Translations under genes and position numbers: made by a program
Assembly: GCA_030620095.1 (NCBI GenBank)
Contig: JAUTXW010000203.1
Coordinates: 695,001 to 759,000, forward strand
Reading direction: 5' to 3'
Length of the DNA: 64,000 nt
Source: Kuschelorhynchus macadamiae
Lineage: Eukaryota; Arthropoda; Insecta; Coleoptera; Curculionidae
In this document: piece by piece, positions 10,506-62,395 of the stretch
Position numbering within the stretch: the stretch's first letter is position 1
How the letters are laid out: each line of letters opens with the position of its first letter
The notes under the pieces: generated by a model
Databases searched by the model: none
The model's input: only the letters and a program-made list of their open reading frames with translations
What the model was told of the DNA's origin: nothing

Positions 10506-13062
10506 TTTTAGATACACTTTTTACATCACCTTATAGATCTAACCGTGGCTAACCAAAACACAATCCTATTTTTAAAACACAACTACATATCAAATTATAA
10601 GTTTTGTTAAAAAAACTATAAATGAAAAGTCACCGCTCGAACCTTTATTGGAACACACAATCTTTGCGATGTTACTTGGGAACTTTATCACCAGGGTCAG
10701 GGTTGACTATCTACCGTTGTTTTAGTTTTCGACATGTATAGTAAACAGTTTTCAACCTTTTTGGCATCGCGAAAACGGTAGAAAAAGTATAAAACATAAA
10801 CATATAAATACATAGAAATAAAAACATCCAGTTCATATAGGGTTGCCACTAAAAATTTTAATCTTGGACACCTAAGAAGTAACGGCAACCAATTATCAAC
10901 TATCAACTGATGACCAAAAAAATTCTCCGCCCTGAAGTTTTGCAAAGAATTGAATAAGTGATATTAAAGTACTACATGCTTTTTGTATTTGTGTAATTCG
11001 GTATAAACTGCGGTTACAAGATAATCAGGGTGCGAATTATTTTTAGCCTTGATATCAGACCTTATTTCGTGATAATTAATCCTTGTTAAAACGGAACGTG
11101 TGGCAACTCTAAGTTCATAACTAGTTAAATTATATATTAAAATAGAAATGCCAGTAAAAAAGAGTGAATTTTTACCAATTATGAATAAAAATAAACTTGC
11201 AGCTCTATGCAAAATTGGTTCAAAAAAGATTCACAATACTGCATACAATTTGACAGTTTTAGAATAAAATTTAAAATTATTTAAAAATTGTTTACAAACA
11301 TATTAAGTTGATAGCCATCATATTTTATAAATATTTATTGTTTTACTCAATCAGGTATAATGTACTTTCAATCGATGGCAAAGCGGTTTCTTCACATTTG
11401 AATAAGATAAAAACTTATTTTTTTACATTTTCAAAAAGTATGATTCTACTTGCTCATAATAAAATACAGTATTTCGAAAATAATACAAAAACATGACAAA
11501 AATTACGCTATTTATAAACTTGTTGCTTGATGTGTTTTACCTTGGTAGAAAACCACGGTCTTTCTAGTTTCTACACACGTATAAAAGAAATTTTCTACGG
11601 TTTTCTATCCAGGCAGATTACTTTAGGTTTCTTACTGATTCAACCCTGTCTACCACTTAGCTAGCAAGCTTTACAGTTGAAATTAAACGTTCAGTCCGAG
11701 CATGACGTCACGTTGTGCGTGATTGCTACAATTTGAATGGCGGTTCTCTAAAAAATATATTAATGTTCTATTAATACTATTTTTATTTATGGATCACAAT
11801 ACTATTTTTAATCAGGTTTACATTTTAAATACTACTTTCCAATCTTGTATACAATTTTTTTGTTTCAGTGCAATAAACATTATTTTAATTTATATTTTAT
11901 ACAGTGTCCAAAAAAAATATTGCAATAACAAGAGTTTCTTTTTTTTGCTATAACTTTAATATAATAGTAATAGTATAGCTTGTTTGTCATTAACTCCGTA
12001 TAAAAATTGTGAAGCCAATTTACAAAAAGAGATACCGAAATTTATTGAACAGCGCATGCGCAAGGAAAGAAGTGTACATTTACATACTTGATTGCCATTG
12101 ATCGAAGAAAAGTAAACAAAGCATTGACCATGATCGAAGAAAAGTAAACAATGCATTTTTCCCATTCCATTTTATTTTAAAAACCAAACATTTTTTTCCT
12201 GTAGTTTTTATTCTCAACTTCGATACTTCTAACAAAATTTAGTTTAATGTTTAGTGAATCTGTTTGATAGATAAACTTGTGCTATCAGGAGATCATGGAT
12301 TCAATTATACGCAGAAATTCTGGATCCGGAAGCTCGACATAAAAAATCAGAGATATGTTAATTGCTAATTAATTAATTAGCCTTTTCAAACTACTAGAAT
12401 ATAGCAACAAAGAAGCGCGTTAAAGGTATTGGTTGACTATTTAAATAATCATCAGAAATAATTAAATTTCTTTGGTACCAAAAAGCAAATAAGCAAAGAA
12501 CTCAATATTTTAAAAATTACCCGAATTTGGTTGTCCCGCAAAAGTTCCGAAATTGGATTTCACAGAAACACAGTTACCAAGTAACCATCTATGGAAGCTA
12601 GTTAGATAGTATTATAGTGCCGGTGGGAAGAAAACTCACCATGGATAATTTGGTATGTCAAACGTCATTAATGACGTAATGGTTAGTCGCGATGAACAAG
12701 AAAACGTTGATAGTGGTAACCAGAAGTAAATATTTTAATATGGTTACTTCGCAAAAAAATGGTTAACGCCAAAATACTCATTAAAACTTACCAAGCAAAA
12801 AGTATCGATACCAACTTGGTATCGGTACGAAAACAACGATTACAATTTATATTCGTATTCGTAGTAAAAATATCGATATATTTACGTCCCTAATTAGACC
12901 GTGGTCATCTGTTCATATTTTTACATAAAATAAAATAAAAATAAAACTGACTGATAAATCGAGGTCGAGCAAGGCCAGAAAATATTAGGCTGACTAGGTC
13001 TTGCTAAAAAATATATCTAGCCCTTGGCTGGAACTGGAAAATCATCCAGAAATCCGGAAATT
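10506..13062. other. Intergenic, no gene recognised
   Basis: AT-rich sequence upstream of EMRE. Several 60-80 codon frames (10,697-11,212 minus, 11,308-11,953 plus, 11,956-12,165 minus) have low-complexity, AT-driven composition and no motif. A two-copy tandem repeat lies at 12,100-12,163. Confidence 0.4.
12100..12163. repeat. 32-bp tandem duplication
   Basis: The block GATCGAAGAAAAGTAAACA occurs at 12,100 and again at 12,132, each followed by a GCATT-containing tail, giving two 32-bp units. Confidence 0.7.
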
Positions 13063-13215
13063 ATGGTTTTGGCAAGAATTTCATCTGTTGTGAAACATCC
13101 ACAGCTCCTTCAAAACATAGAAAAGGTTTTGAGGTCGGATAGTAGGTCGGCGGCTACCAATAAGTATGGAATTGTTTTATCTGAGCCTCAGAAAACTTCT
13201 TTTGGGCTATTAAAG
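13063..13215 (+). CDS. EMRE: EMRE exon 1
   Basis: First exon (51 codons) of the essential MCU regulator, a single-pass inner mitochondrial membrane protein that couples the calcium uniporter pore MCU to its MICU gatekeepers. The ATG at 13,063 opens a short presequence rich in R, K, S and L (MVLARISSVVKHPQLL...), as expected for mitochondrial import. The exon ends with the signature segment S-E-P-Q-K-T-S-F-G-L-L-K, matching P-x-P-x-K-x-S-F-G-L-L-x-V in the family, at donor AAG|GTATTG. The frame is open a little upstream without an ATG, so 13,063 is the natural start. Exon 2 continues in phase 0 at 14,777. Confidence 0.88.
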
Positions 13216-14776
13216 GTATTGTGTACTTACTGTACTTTGGCCAGCTTGAATCTCAGATGTAACCCAATCCAAATATCTTACCACAGATGGTTGCTGGAGC
13301 ATTATATTATTTTAGACTGAGATCCCAACAAAATTCAGTTATTTATGTAGTTGGGATTACTACTGGAACATTTTACAGGAATATGGCCTATGGTATTATT
13401 TTTGAATTGGGGACATGGTAAAAAAAATTCCGCATTGTATTAAAATCATAAGACTTAGCTATTGTGATAACATGTTATGCCTTTAAAGAACTAAGGTATT
13501 TAACATTACCTTCCCTTTACTGTCTTGATCGCTTAGCTCATTTTAAGCAAAGCAAAGAATATTTGTGGCTTAACCGATCCCATAATACAACATTTTACTG
13601 CGGTAACTAATTTTTCAATTTGTGGTCCCACTCAATCATGATTTTGTGTCATACAAATTCAAATGGAGACAAAGTAGAGCAAATTGTCTTTTCACTAGGT
13701 GAAATATATTCAAGCAATTTTGCACTCACTTATAAATTACTCAAATATAGTTTTTTTTAAACGTCATGCTTGGTTTATTTCTTTGCCTACTGATTATTTA
13801 TTTAGTTTATGTGAAATTGTATGATTATTATTATTAAATTGTACTTGATTTCACTACTTTTTGTCAAAGTATATAATTTCTATATTTATGTTTGATTAAG
13901 TGTTAGTCCTTGTTTTATTCTATAGGTGGTCAGTTATATTTTTGGCATAACACCAATGTGTGAATTCAAATTTAGTTAACTACCTAATTAAATTATTCCT
14001 TATCCACTATAATAAGTTTCTACTATTTCTTATCCATAGCCCACTATTGGAATAGTAGACAATATGGTAATATTTAAACGGGCATACATTGAAAATTGTA
14101 ATAGATAAATATATAATACTATACAGGTGGAGAAAGAGCTCTATTGAGGTGAGTTAAAATTTTGTGGGATATGTGTTTCAAAATTTTCTTTTTGGTGTTG
14201 TTTATGACTAAACTAGAAGTGAAATAAACTATGTAGAAAATTATGTTTTCTCTGTTTTGCAATCATAAATTTGTTTATTTTATGCACAAAGTAGTTATCA
14301 TAATAGCTTTCTTTTCGACACTAATTTTTTCTCTTTACAAATTCAGCTATGCTGAATAATGGCAACCTCAAATTTGCAACCGATCATGTCTCAAAATGGG
14401 AAAATAAAAATAGTCACATGTTATCGTCACTTTTACCATGCATTTGGAAATATTCAACAGTGAATAATTTTTTCAAAGATAGTAGTTTTTTTTTTAAAAT
14501 AGGGCACAAAGTAGAAAAAATAGTATAAAATACTTGCTTCATAAGACATTTAATCTAACTTGCCCTTTAGAAATCCTGCCTGAGGCTCGTTTTCTAATCT
14601 AGGGCTTGCTCTAAAAAATCATGTGTTATGAAACTAGTGCTTTAATATATTATGAAATCATGCAATATTTTTATTTGTAAAAAAATTACACAATTCTTTT
14701 ATAGTGAAATATAATTTTTTATAGTTAAAACATCAATTTAACACGTTATTTTCAATACTGATATATTTTTTTTTAG
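13216..14776 (+). other. EMRE intron
   Basis: A 1,561-bp GT-AG intron; the acceptor at 14,775-14,776 follows a strong pyrimidine run. No gene or recognisable element inside. Confidence 0.8.
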
Positions 14777-14896
14777 GTTATTTTGACTGTTATACCTGGA
14801 CTCTTAATTGGCGCAGGAATTAGTAAAAATATTGCCAATTTTCTGGAAGAAAATGACTTATTTGTACCTTCTGATGATGACGATGATGATGACTAA
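14777..14896 (+). CDS. EMRE: EMRE exon 2 (transmembrane segment and acidic tail)
   Basis: Last 39 codons and stop. The sequence starts VILTVIPGLLIGAGISKNIA, the membrane helix with the small-residue GxxxG-type packing motif, then NFLEENDLFVP and a tail of seven aspartates after a serine. The membrane helix, the L-E-E-x-D-x-F-V-P block and the poly-Asp end are diagnostic of EMRE; the acidic tail is the part known to contact MICU1 in the intermembrane space. Total protein is 90 residues, slightly shorter than the human protein (107), the difference lying in the presequence. It runs tail-to-tail with fliI, 1.3 kb apart. Confidence 0.92.
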   Translation, partial: VILTVIPGLLIGAGISKNIANFLEENDLFVPSDDDDDDD

Positions 14897-16176
14897 AGTT
14901 CTTATATTATTAACTATTTGTTTAGCTATTAGCTATCGAATTATAGTTAAAAGTAGATACCACTTTTCTTATTTTTATGATGCTACCTATATATATTTAT
15001 TTTAATTATAATATGTATTTCTTTTAAAAGTTTGTGTTTTTTTATGATAATTTCGTAGACCCTTTCATTTATATTTATTGACCAACTGATAAATTAAAAA
15101 GTGACCATTAACAGAAGTACTCTCTAAAAGCGCAGGTTACTCTTTTCTATATACAGGGTTGCTTGTACGTGTGGAAACAGTCAATTATTTCCAAGAGTAA
15201 CCGTACAAGTAAAAAATAAATACAAAAGTTTTATGACTTTTAAAAATCTATCTGAAGTAAAGAAAAGCTAATTATAAAGGAGTGGTCATAAAATCACGGC
15301 AAAAGAAAGTTGCAATATTCTAAATGGAATAGCCTGTATATTATGCGTCCATCAAATGGATCTCTTCTAGCTGATAATAAACTAGGTTTCATAACTTTTT
15401 ATCTTTAAAGTCCCATTTGATGGATGTTTGATATAGAGGGTGTTCCATTTAAAAAAAATTAATACTTTTTTTTATGATTTTATGACCAATCATGTATAAT
15501 TATTTTTAATTCACTCTAATAGATTTTTGAAAACTCTCAAACTTTTCTATATAACATTTTTTGCTAGCTCATTTACTTTTCAAAATAATCGCCTGTACAT
15601 GTGGCCTTGTAGATGTTATACGTCTATAAGTGTTTCTGTATGTATAAACACTTCAAATTGCATAGTGGACTCAGTTTTTTGTAAGTTTGTGAATTGGGAA
15701 TTTCAATGAATACAGGATATTGCTATTAAATTATATTTATTTAATGTTACACATAAATCATAAAATTCATTTTACATAAAAACTGGTACAACAATAATTA
15801 AAGTCAAGGGTGCCCACTAACCTAGAGAACAAAGAGAATTGGATCATGGATCTTGAATGTCAGATTTTTTGGCAGTCATTAAAAATATAGAACTAATTAT
15901 GGCAAAGAACCAAAATTAGGTCCAGAAGCAATGAGGAATTCAACTCTGATTATGAATTTCTAAATAAAAAATAGATGAACCTGAAATGCATGGTCATTGG
16001 AAAAACAGAGAATGAGATACAGCTGGGCACCCCAAATTCCTTGGCCAATAAATACTGCAATTTTTACATAATATTGATTTAAAAACATATTAAATATCTA
16101 CATAGGATTGATTATAAATTATTCCTAATGAATACTATGTTACATAAGGAGGGCGTTAAGAATATAAAATTATTTA
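14897..16176. other. Intergenic region between EMRE and fliI 3' ends
   Basis: Holds the 3' UTRs of two convergent genes. Contains a foldback MITE at 15,284-15,487; otherwise nothing recognised. Confidence 0.5.
15284..15487. mobile_element. Foldback MITE (~204 bp)
   Basis: Tips GGTCATAAAATCA at both ends in inverted orientation. Further inside, AAATGGAATAGCCTGTATA pairs imperfectly with the complement of the block around ATAGAGGGTGTTCCATTT, and CCATCAAATGGATC with the complement of TCCCATTTGATGG, so the arms span most of the element. Non-coding. Confidence 0.6.
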
Positions 16177-55610
<39,434 letters not shown>

Positions 55611-56316
55611 TGTTCTCGGATATTTTAATCACATAAGATAGGTAGTATGTTTCTTGCTGCTTATACGAAGCTACCTGTACATTAAAACATATTTCGATGG
55701 TTTTTTATCAACATTTATCAAGAAATTAATCACATATGTGCTTGTAATTTAGACTAGAAAAAAAAGGTTATTTATTTATTTTTTATTTTGAATGGTGATG
55801 TCATTTACATTTCACAGCTGATTTTGACACTTATTTCTTCTTTCCATCCAATTCGTTTATGGGAATATAAGCGAAGATGACATAAAATATATACAAAGTT
55901 TGCACAGTCCAGGCAGAGCTAATGACGTCACATTATGATTCATTTTAGGCTGTTTAAGTTTGCGAACATCGTTGGTTACTTTTTTTTATATTTGTGTAAT
56001 TATTATCTAATTGAAAGTAGTAAAAATATGGTGAGCAATATATGGCGGTAAGGTTGATAATCAACAGAAAAACTTTAGTGAAGGCGTCAAGTCCTTCAGT
56101 TTTTCAATGAAAAAAAAAATGAGGTTGTGAAAATATTTATGTTTGCGTGTCGACGGCTTCAACTCGTTGAGTTAAACTAAAAAAAAATGTATATTGGATA
56201 TATTCCTTTTTTATACGAGTATTTGAATCGTTACCTGGCAGTGACACACACGCCTAATGGGTAAACCTACAATTTTTTTTGGTTCATCCAATAAATCAAA
56301 AAAGCTATGTTCAATT

Positions 56317-56320
<4 letters not shown>

Positions 56321-56392
<72 letters not shown>
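56321..56392. repeat. (TA)36 microsatellite
   Basis: 72 bp of uninterrupted TA between fliI and TTD14. Confidence 0.97.
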
Positions 56393-56401
<9 letters not shown>

Positions 56402-56527
56402 CAGTAACGGATCTCGCAACGTCCGCTTGAAATAGGCTGTTTATAGAATAATGACAATAACGCAACTTTTTAGCAACATTAAAAAACAAAATTCTGCTAA
56501 CGTAGTGTAAAAAATGTGAATTATTAA

Positions 56528-56818
56528 ATTACGTTTTTATTGATTTTTTAGTCAAAAATCGGCAATAAAATACATATCTCCTAATAATTACACCGTTTAA
56601 TATCACTTCCATCAAATTCACGCTAAAAGAAAGAATATTTCAATAAGAAAAAGGGAAAAACCAATAAAAAATGAGATTTGGGATTTTGAAGACCTATAAC
56701 TCAAAAACAAACCTTGCCGAATATTTTTGACTTCGGATTCGTGATTAGTGACCAAAAATCTACCAAAGTGCCTAAAATCATGAAAATCGGCGAGGAAGAG
56801 TTGTAGTAAAAAATTACC
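56528..56818 (+). repeat. Repeat family A, copy 3
   Basis: Shares ordered blocks with 2340-2611: TTTAATATCACTTCCATC, GCTAAAAGAAAGAA, GATTCGTGATTAGTGACC and GGCGAGGAAGAGTTGTAGT. Non-coding. Confidence 0.75.
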
Positions 56819-57683
56819 TATCCTCCACATGATATGTTTCAACCAAGACTCAGCAAAGGTCGGGATTTGAAAATCGTGCGGATCTTTACGAGTACAAATT
56901 CTGCTACCGGCAGTATCGGCACTAAAAAGCCAATAAAGCGCGAAACACAATGAAATGTTCATAATTATTTCCATCCTATTACGTCAAACTTAATTTGTAT
57001 TTTTGGATGTTTTGTAAGGTACTTTTTTGAAATATGGGTTATAAAGGGTTATATTTAGTTCCAGAATTGAAATTATCACCCATTTTGTACCACAAATGTG
57101 TACTTCCATTTTAAGTTCTGTTTTTATTGGTTAATTTTTAGTAGTTTTTGACAGGGAAAACAATTATGGAAATTATATTGTGTTCCGCGCTTAGATAAGG
57201 GAATCAGCGCGAGTAAATTAAGGAAGAATCAATGTCGCCAATAACTTAGAGTTAAAATATTTCAGAGGAAGATAACAAATTACTAAATTAAAGAAACAAA
57301 AAACACTAGATATTGAATATCATCTCCCTCTTCTTACTTTCCCACTAATCCCACTTCAAAAAGGTGAATTTAAATTTTAGCAGGGGAAAACATCTAATTG
57401 TCTTTTGTGAAAGCTCTTCCGCCGCGTGCGGTTTAAGCGCCAATAGTTGTGATCGTGTAATACCACGGTAAATTCTTTCATAAAATCATGGAAAATATTA
57501 TCTAATTTTCGTTGATCATGTGCACCGTTTATTTATTTTGATTTTCTGCAGCCTATTTCAGTTTTACACATTTATTTCAATAGAATTGGCCATTCAGTTT
57601 TTAGTAATTTTGTGGAGTTTTATAACCTCTTTATTGCGATTTATTTTGGTATTTAATTATAGTTTTTCTAATATTCGAGCAAA

Positions 57684-57738
57684 ATGGAAAAACCTGGTGA
57701 AAAGAAAAGGATTGTGTATCGTTTGGTGTTAACTGGAG
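57684..57738 (+). CDS. Ttd14: TTD14 family exon 1
   Basis: First 18 codons plus one base of a TRPL translocation defect protein 14 homologue. In Drosophila photoreceptors TTD14 is needed for light-dependent movement of the TRPL channel and has an N-terminal P-loop nucleotide-binding domain. The ATG at 57,684 (AAAATGG) starts MEKPGEKKRIVYRLVLTGG, whose end is the beginning of the Walker A strand. Donor G|GTACGT. Joined to exon 2 it gives GGPCGGKTTGQARL. The gene is divergent from fliI and continues beyond the window. Confidence 0.88.
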
Positions 57739-57930
57739 GTACGTTTGTTATTGTTAGCTTGTACGGATTATTACAAAATCGTGTTTGTTGATGTCTTATT
57801 GATTTTTTTATTGTACGTAATATTTTGTGCAGTACCTTTGTTTTCTTTATTTGACGTGTATAATTTTTCCTAAATATTTGAAAATGCTATATTTTCCTAT
57901 TTTTCTCTTTACCAATTGGTGTTTATTGCC

Positions 57931-58049
57931 TGTACAGGGTTATGCAATGAAGACTGAACAGGATGTTTACTAATTGTAGAAACCAGACATCAACATACTT
58001 TTACCCTGAATGTAGCGAGATGTAATATTCTATATGAGAGCCCTGTACA
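57931..58049. mobile_element. ~110-bp MITE-like repeat
   Basis: Ends TGTACAGGGT and (reverse complement) TGTACAGGGC in inverted orientation, compatible with a TA target duplication and CAGGG tips as in Tc1/mariner-related MITEs. The termini are short, so the call is tentative. Confidence 0.4.
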
Positions 58050-58289
58050 TATTTATTTATTCTAATTTTATTTATTTTTAATAATATACCCAGTAAGCTT
58101 TTAAATGTCAAATATAAATATAAATTCTATGTCCACTTATCCAATAATATATAATTTAAAATCTTAAAACATCCATCAAATATATACATAAAATACAGTT
58201 ACCTAAAGACCCATTATAACAATACAATATAAATAAAAGATATATTAAAATTACATTAAGTCAATGAAATTATTATTTAGGTATCTAAG

Positions 58290-61200
58290 GAATAAAATAC
58301 TTATAACAAAAGGTAGTTTTTTATTTTGATAGCAAACTTTTTATCCTTCAGAGCTCTTACATTGTCTGGAAGTACATTAAAAATGTGTATGTAGTAGTAA
58401 GACCCTTACGGTCTTTCAAACCTAGAAAGTCAGGGATTATTATTATATATGAATTAAGTAACCATGGATGTCAGAGTAAGAGCAAAACAGCGATATGTTT
58501 GTCTTTATGTATGTTATGCAGTTGAGGATTGGATGAAAGTAATCTCCAGAATAATCAACTGGTTTGAGATTAATATTCTGAACACACTAAACTATAATGC
58601 TATGCTCTTTTGAGTTCATTCTTGAGTCCATGTGTGGTTTGGTTAAACATAGTTTAGCAATATAAAAATTTTCCAATCCAAACAATGCTTTTCTGTATAT
58701 TATAGATGCCCAATGCCTGTCGAATTAATCTGAACATCAATAAGTCACAATAAATTCTGTAATCTTAAAATTTAAGTTATGTAAAAAAGACAGTTTTTAT
58801 ACCAAACAAAAAATATTTTATTTATCTCAATATTTGGCTTTTGCAACAGAAAGAAATTTAATTTGGTTAGTCGATTACTAAATACTAGTGTCATTTTCAT
58901 AATTAATTACCTAGGGAGATTTTGTACCATCGAAAACTATTTTGTTAATAAGTTCTATTGTTTTTATCACCTGAAGGATATTTATTTTGCATTTTTATAT
59001 GTATATGATTTGTTGCTATTAGGTAGAGATTTTCCAATTTATATTCCTCAAATTATTTTTATTGTTTTTCATATTTCATGTGTTCTTGTTTTTTTTTAAA
59101 TTTGATTATCCTTGTTTTATCGTATGAAAAAACAAAATTTAAATTTAAAGTCTTTACTAATTTAAACATGCTCTTATATAACATGTAAATATTTAATTGT
59201 ATCTAATATTAAATATTAACAAAATTATCTATGTTAAAAAAATTTATGTTTTTCAAATTTTAATTTACTCCTGGTTGTTATGTCAAAATAAAATAACTAT
59301 ATTTCGTTTCACCTTCCTCATAATAATAACACATAATAATATCTACTTTCTGCAATCCGAACATCGACAAAATTAATTCAAAAACCAATTCCAAATCAAT
59401 CCATTTGGATTCTATCATTGCAGCCAATTTTGTGCACAGTCTGGGTGATATTCCAGTTGTTGAAAAAATAGTGTGTGGTCTTGTTAGTAGCATTCATAGT
59501 AATTCATCTGATTCAGTATTTATTTTAAAGTATCAGTATTACTTTGGATATTTTAATATTCAGATTTGACAGACAGTTTAATCTATATTCTTACATCACT
59601 ACCCAAAAGTTTTAGTTTCTCCAAGCTTTCTAGAAGGTACATAAAATTTAATTTGTTCTAATAACTCTGGAAAATGTATGTGTTTCTTTACAATTTTGTA
59701 GCAGAAAAGAATATTAGCAACTTCTCTGTGTCTTGATATGCTTTTTAGTTAAACATTTGCTCCAGATTTATGTAATTTATGCTCTCTACTGGGATATTTT
59801 GTTTAAAAGAAATCTATTATACAAATTTTCTTTGGATACTGTTCAATCTATCAAATATAAATGTGATAAAAGGGATTCCAAATTACTGAAAAGTTTTCTA
59901 ATTGTGGCATAAAGAATAGAGTATGTGATAATTTAATAATATGGATGTTTCTGAAATCTGTGAATTTTTTTTAATGGAAGCAAGGATTTGGAGGGCTTTG
60001 TTATGAATATTCTCTCTATGTGTCGAAAAATTAAGTTTTATAATATCAACTTGATCTAAGGGTTTTCCTTCAATGAGATAATTAAGTTGTCTTATATTTT
60101 AAAGACCTACTACTGAATGAGATGGTTTTACATTTATCAGTGTTTAGTACCATTATATTTTTTTACAACTAATGCAGAATCTATAAAGGTCTTGTAGGAA
60201 TTTTGTGCTAATTCAATTTTCTATTTCTTTAAACAAATTTAGGTCATCCACATATAGAATAAATCTAGAGTGAAGATAACATTTTCTTACATCATTTATG
60301 AACATGTCAAATAAAAAAGGAGATAAATGACCAACCCGAGGTACTCCTGATGTAAGGATAAGGATCTGAGAAACTGTCATTGATTTGTCCATGATTCCAA
60401 AAAAAGATAGCTTCTGTAATAATAGTTTATGGTCAATTTTGTCAAATTATTTCGAAAAGTCAGTGTATATTGAATACATTAAATCCAGGGTTTTCAGAAG
60501 TAAAACTGGTGTGTGGCAATAAATTTGTAGTAATTGATTTCTCCTTTATAAAGCCATGCTGAATAGATATGATAAATTGTCAGTATAAATTTAAGTTATG
60601 GTTTTTTTTAAAAGATCTATCTATTGAATATAATCTAAGCAATTTATTTGCAAGTTCATATACCCCAAAGCATTCTAGCTTATACAATAAGATTCAAAGC
60701 TCTACTAAAATCAAAGCAAATGGCTGACACCTTTTTACCCATTCCAAAGCCTTTATGGCAGAATTTAAAGCCTGAAAAAATGGCTGTAAGAGTAGACTTC
60801 TGTGGTAAAAAGCCATGTTGACCTACATAGAACAAATCAAACCTTAGAAAATAGTTCAGCAATCTTAAATATATCACATTCTCAAATACTTTAGAAAAAA
60901 TAGGTAGCAGTTAAACTGTTCGATAGTTCTTTATGTCCTGCTTATCTCCTTTTTCGTATATGGAGACTATTTTGGTGATCTTTAGAAAGCCTGTTATTAC
61001 CACAGATGGTATCTCATCCAACCCTGATTTGAAAGGCTATTATATGCTGTATTTCCTCTGGGATTGTGGAAAACAGTATAATGGGTAGAGTAGGCATGTC
61101 TTGCCCAGAGCCACCGATACCATTGCCGACAAATGAATCAAAGTGGGAAGCAAATAAGTTAGCAACAATTTCAGGAACAGTCACAATTCCTTCCCTGTTC

Positions 61201-61850
61201 TGTAGTTTAATTTTGTTTTCTATCCTATTTTTGTTTTGAATATTATTAAAAATTTTCCAAGTTTGTTATTTGAATTTAGTCTGTGTTTAGTTTTTATAGT
61301 CCCTGATATATTTTCTGTAGGATTTTCTTTCACTTTTATAATTCTTAAATAAATCAGAATAATTGGTTTGTTTATAAAGTGTGTACATATCCTTGAGACT
61401 TTGTCCCCATTCCTTTATCTCAGCAGTAACCCAAGTCTTAACTGAATCCCTAAACTTAACAATTCTTAGAGGAAAGCACATGTCAAAGTATATGTTATAG
61501 AATATGTCATATTGTTCATTTAGCCAATCCTTAACACCCAAGTAGCTCCTAAATTCATGAGTAGCCTCCTTATTAAATGACCTCTTTTTATAGAACTTCT
61601 TAGAACCATTATAATCCAAATGGGAGGGCATATTAATCAAAAGAGCACAGTGATTAAAAATGTTGGTATCCTACCTAAGGTGCCATCATTATTATTAATA
61701 TTTGAAAAAATGTTATTCAACTGAGAGGCTGTATTAGAAGAAATCCTAGTCATGCCCCTTACATCCAGTTTAAGATTAAAACGAAGCCATAGGTTAGTTA
61801 TATCCAGCACCAGTGTCCTGTAAGTCAAACATTAAAAGTCAACATTAAAA
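58290..61850 (-). pseudogene. Degraded LINE in TTD14 intron 1
   Basis: Read right to left on the minus strand: endonuclease-to-RT linker (61,828-61,287, with NEQYDIFYNIYFDMCFPL and YKSERKSYRKYIRDYKN), RT motifs QHGFLPQKSTLTAIF and KVSAICFDFSRAL (about 60,825-60,680), a degenerate V-P-x-G-x-H-L-S-P-F-L-F at about 60,340, the catalytic box as YVDD near 60,250, and the C-terminus NVLPDNVRALKDKKFAIKIK at about 58,385-58,325. Many stops. 5'-truncated and inactive. Confidence 0.75.
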
Positions 61851-62121
61851 TTATCGCAAATAACTATTCTTCCTATTTTTCCTTATAATTTCAGATATAA
61901 GTAAAAAGTAATATTGGTAGTGCACCTTTTTAGTATACTTCTTAATTCACAAAATACACTTTGCAATGGTAATATTGACAATGTCATATGACTGGGTGCT
62001 GGATGAGTCAGAAAGCTCATGATAACATGTGCTTTCACTGAATAAAACATGTTTTTTCATTTACAGTTTATAAGGTAGATATATGATTGATTTTGCTATC
62101 TCAGATATCTCTTTATATATT

Positions 62122-62173
62122 TTCCATGTACAGATATTTGATGAGTTAGCTCATCAAATATCTGTACATGGAA
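62122..62173. repeat. Perfect 24-bp inverted repeat
   Basis: Arms 62,122-62,145 and 62,150-62,173 are exactly complementary around a TTAG loop; the arm includes GTACAGATATTTGATGAG. Lies 155 bp before TTD14 exon 2. Confidence 0.92.
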
Positions 62174-62327
62174 TACATTAGCTTTAATTGATATGCTATA
62201 TATAATTGCTTTCAGAAATATATTGCCTTGCAAGTAACATAGTTTTACTTTCAGTTTTACTGTTTACTAAGAAAACTTTTGAAAATGTTTAATAATTCTT
62301 TACTTAATTTTTTTTTTCACTTTTTAG

Positions 62328-62395
62328 GTCCTTGTGGGGGCAAAACTACTGGTCAAGCAAGATTATGCACTTTCTTTGAAAATTTGGGATGGAAG
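62328..62395 (+). CDS. Ttd14: TTD14 family exon 2 (Walker A)
   Basis: Residues 19-41: PCGGKTTGQARLCTFFENLG then WK, with the P-loop G-G-P-C-G-G-K-T-T completed across the junction. Acceptor after a long pyrimidine run; donor AAG|GTAAAG in phase 0. Exon 3 was not found before the right edge, so the gene is partial here. Confidence 0.9.

Larger units (their letters stand above)
55611..57683. promoter_or_regulatory. Head-to-head intergenic region fliI / TTD14
   Basis: 2.07 kb between the divergent start codons; both promoters must lie here or in unannotated 5' exons. Contains a (TA)n tract at 56,321 and repeat family A copy 3. No core promoter element can be singled out. Confidence 0.5.
57739..62327 (+). 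other. TTD14 intron 1 (4,589 bp)
   Basis: Contains a small MITE-like repeat at 57,931, a long degraded LINE on the minus strand (58,290-61,850) and a 24-bp perfect hairpin at 62,122. Confidence 0.85.

Noticed and set aside
10697..11212. Two adjacent 82-codon minus-strand frames
   Set aside because: AT-driven composition, hydrophobic low-complexity peptides and no splice or family support.
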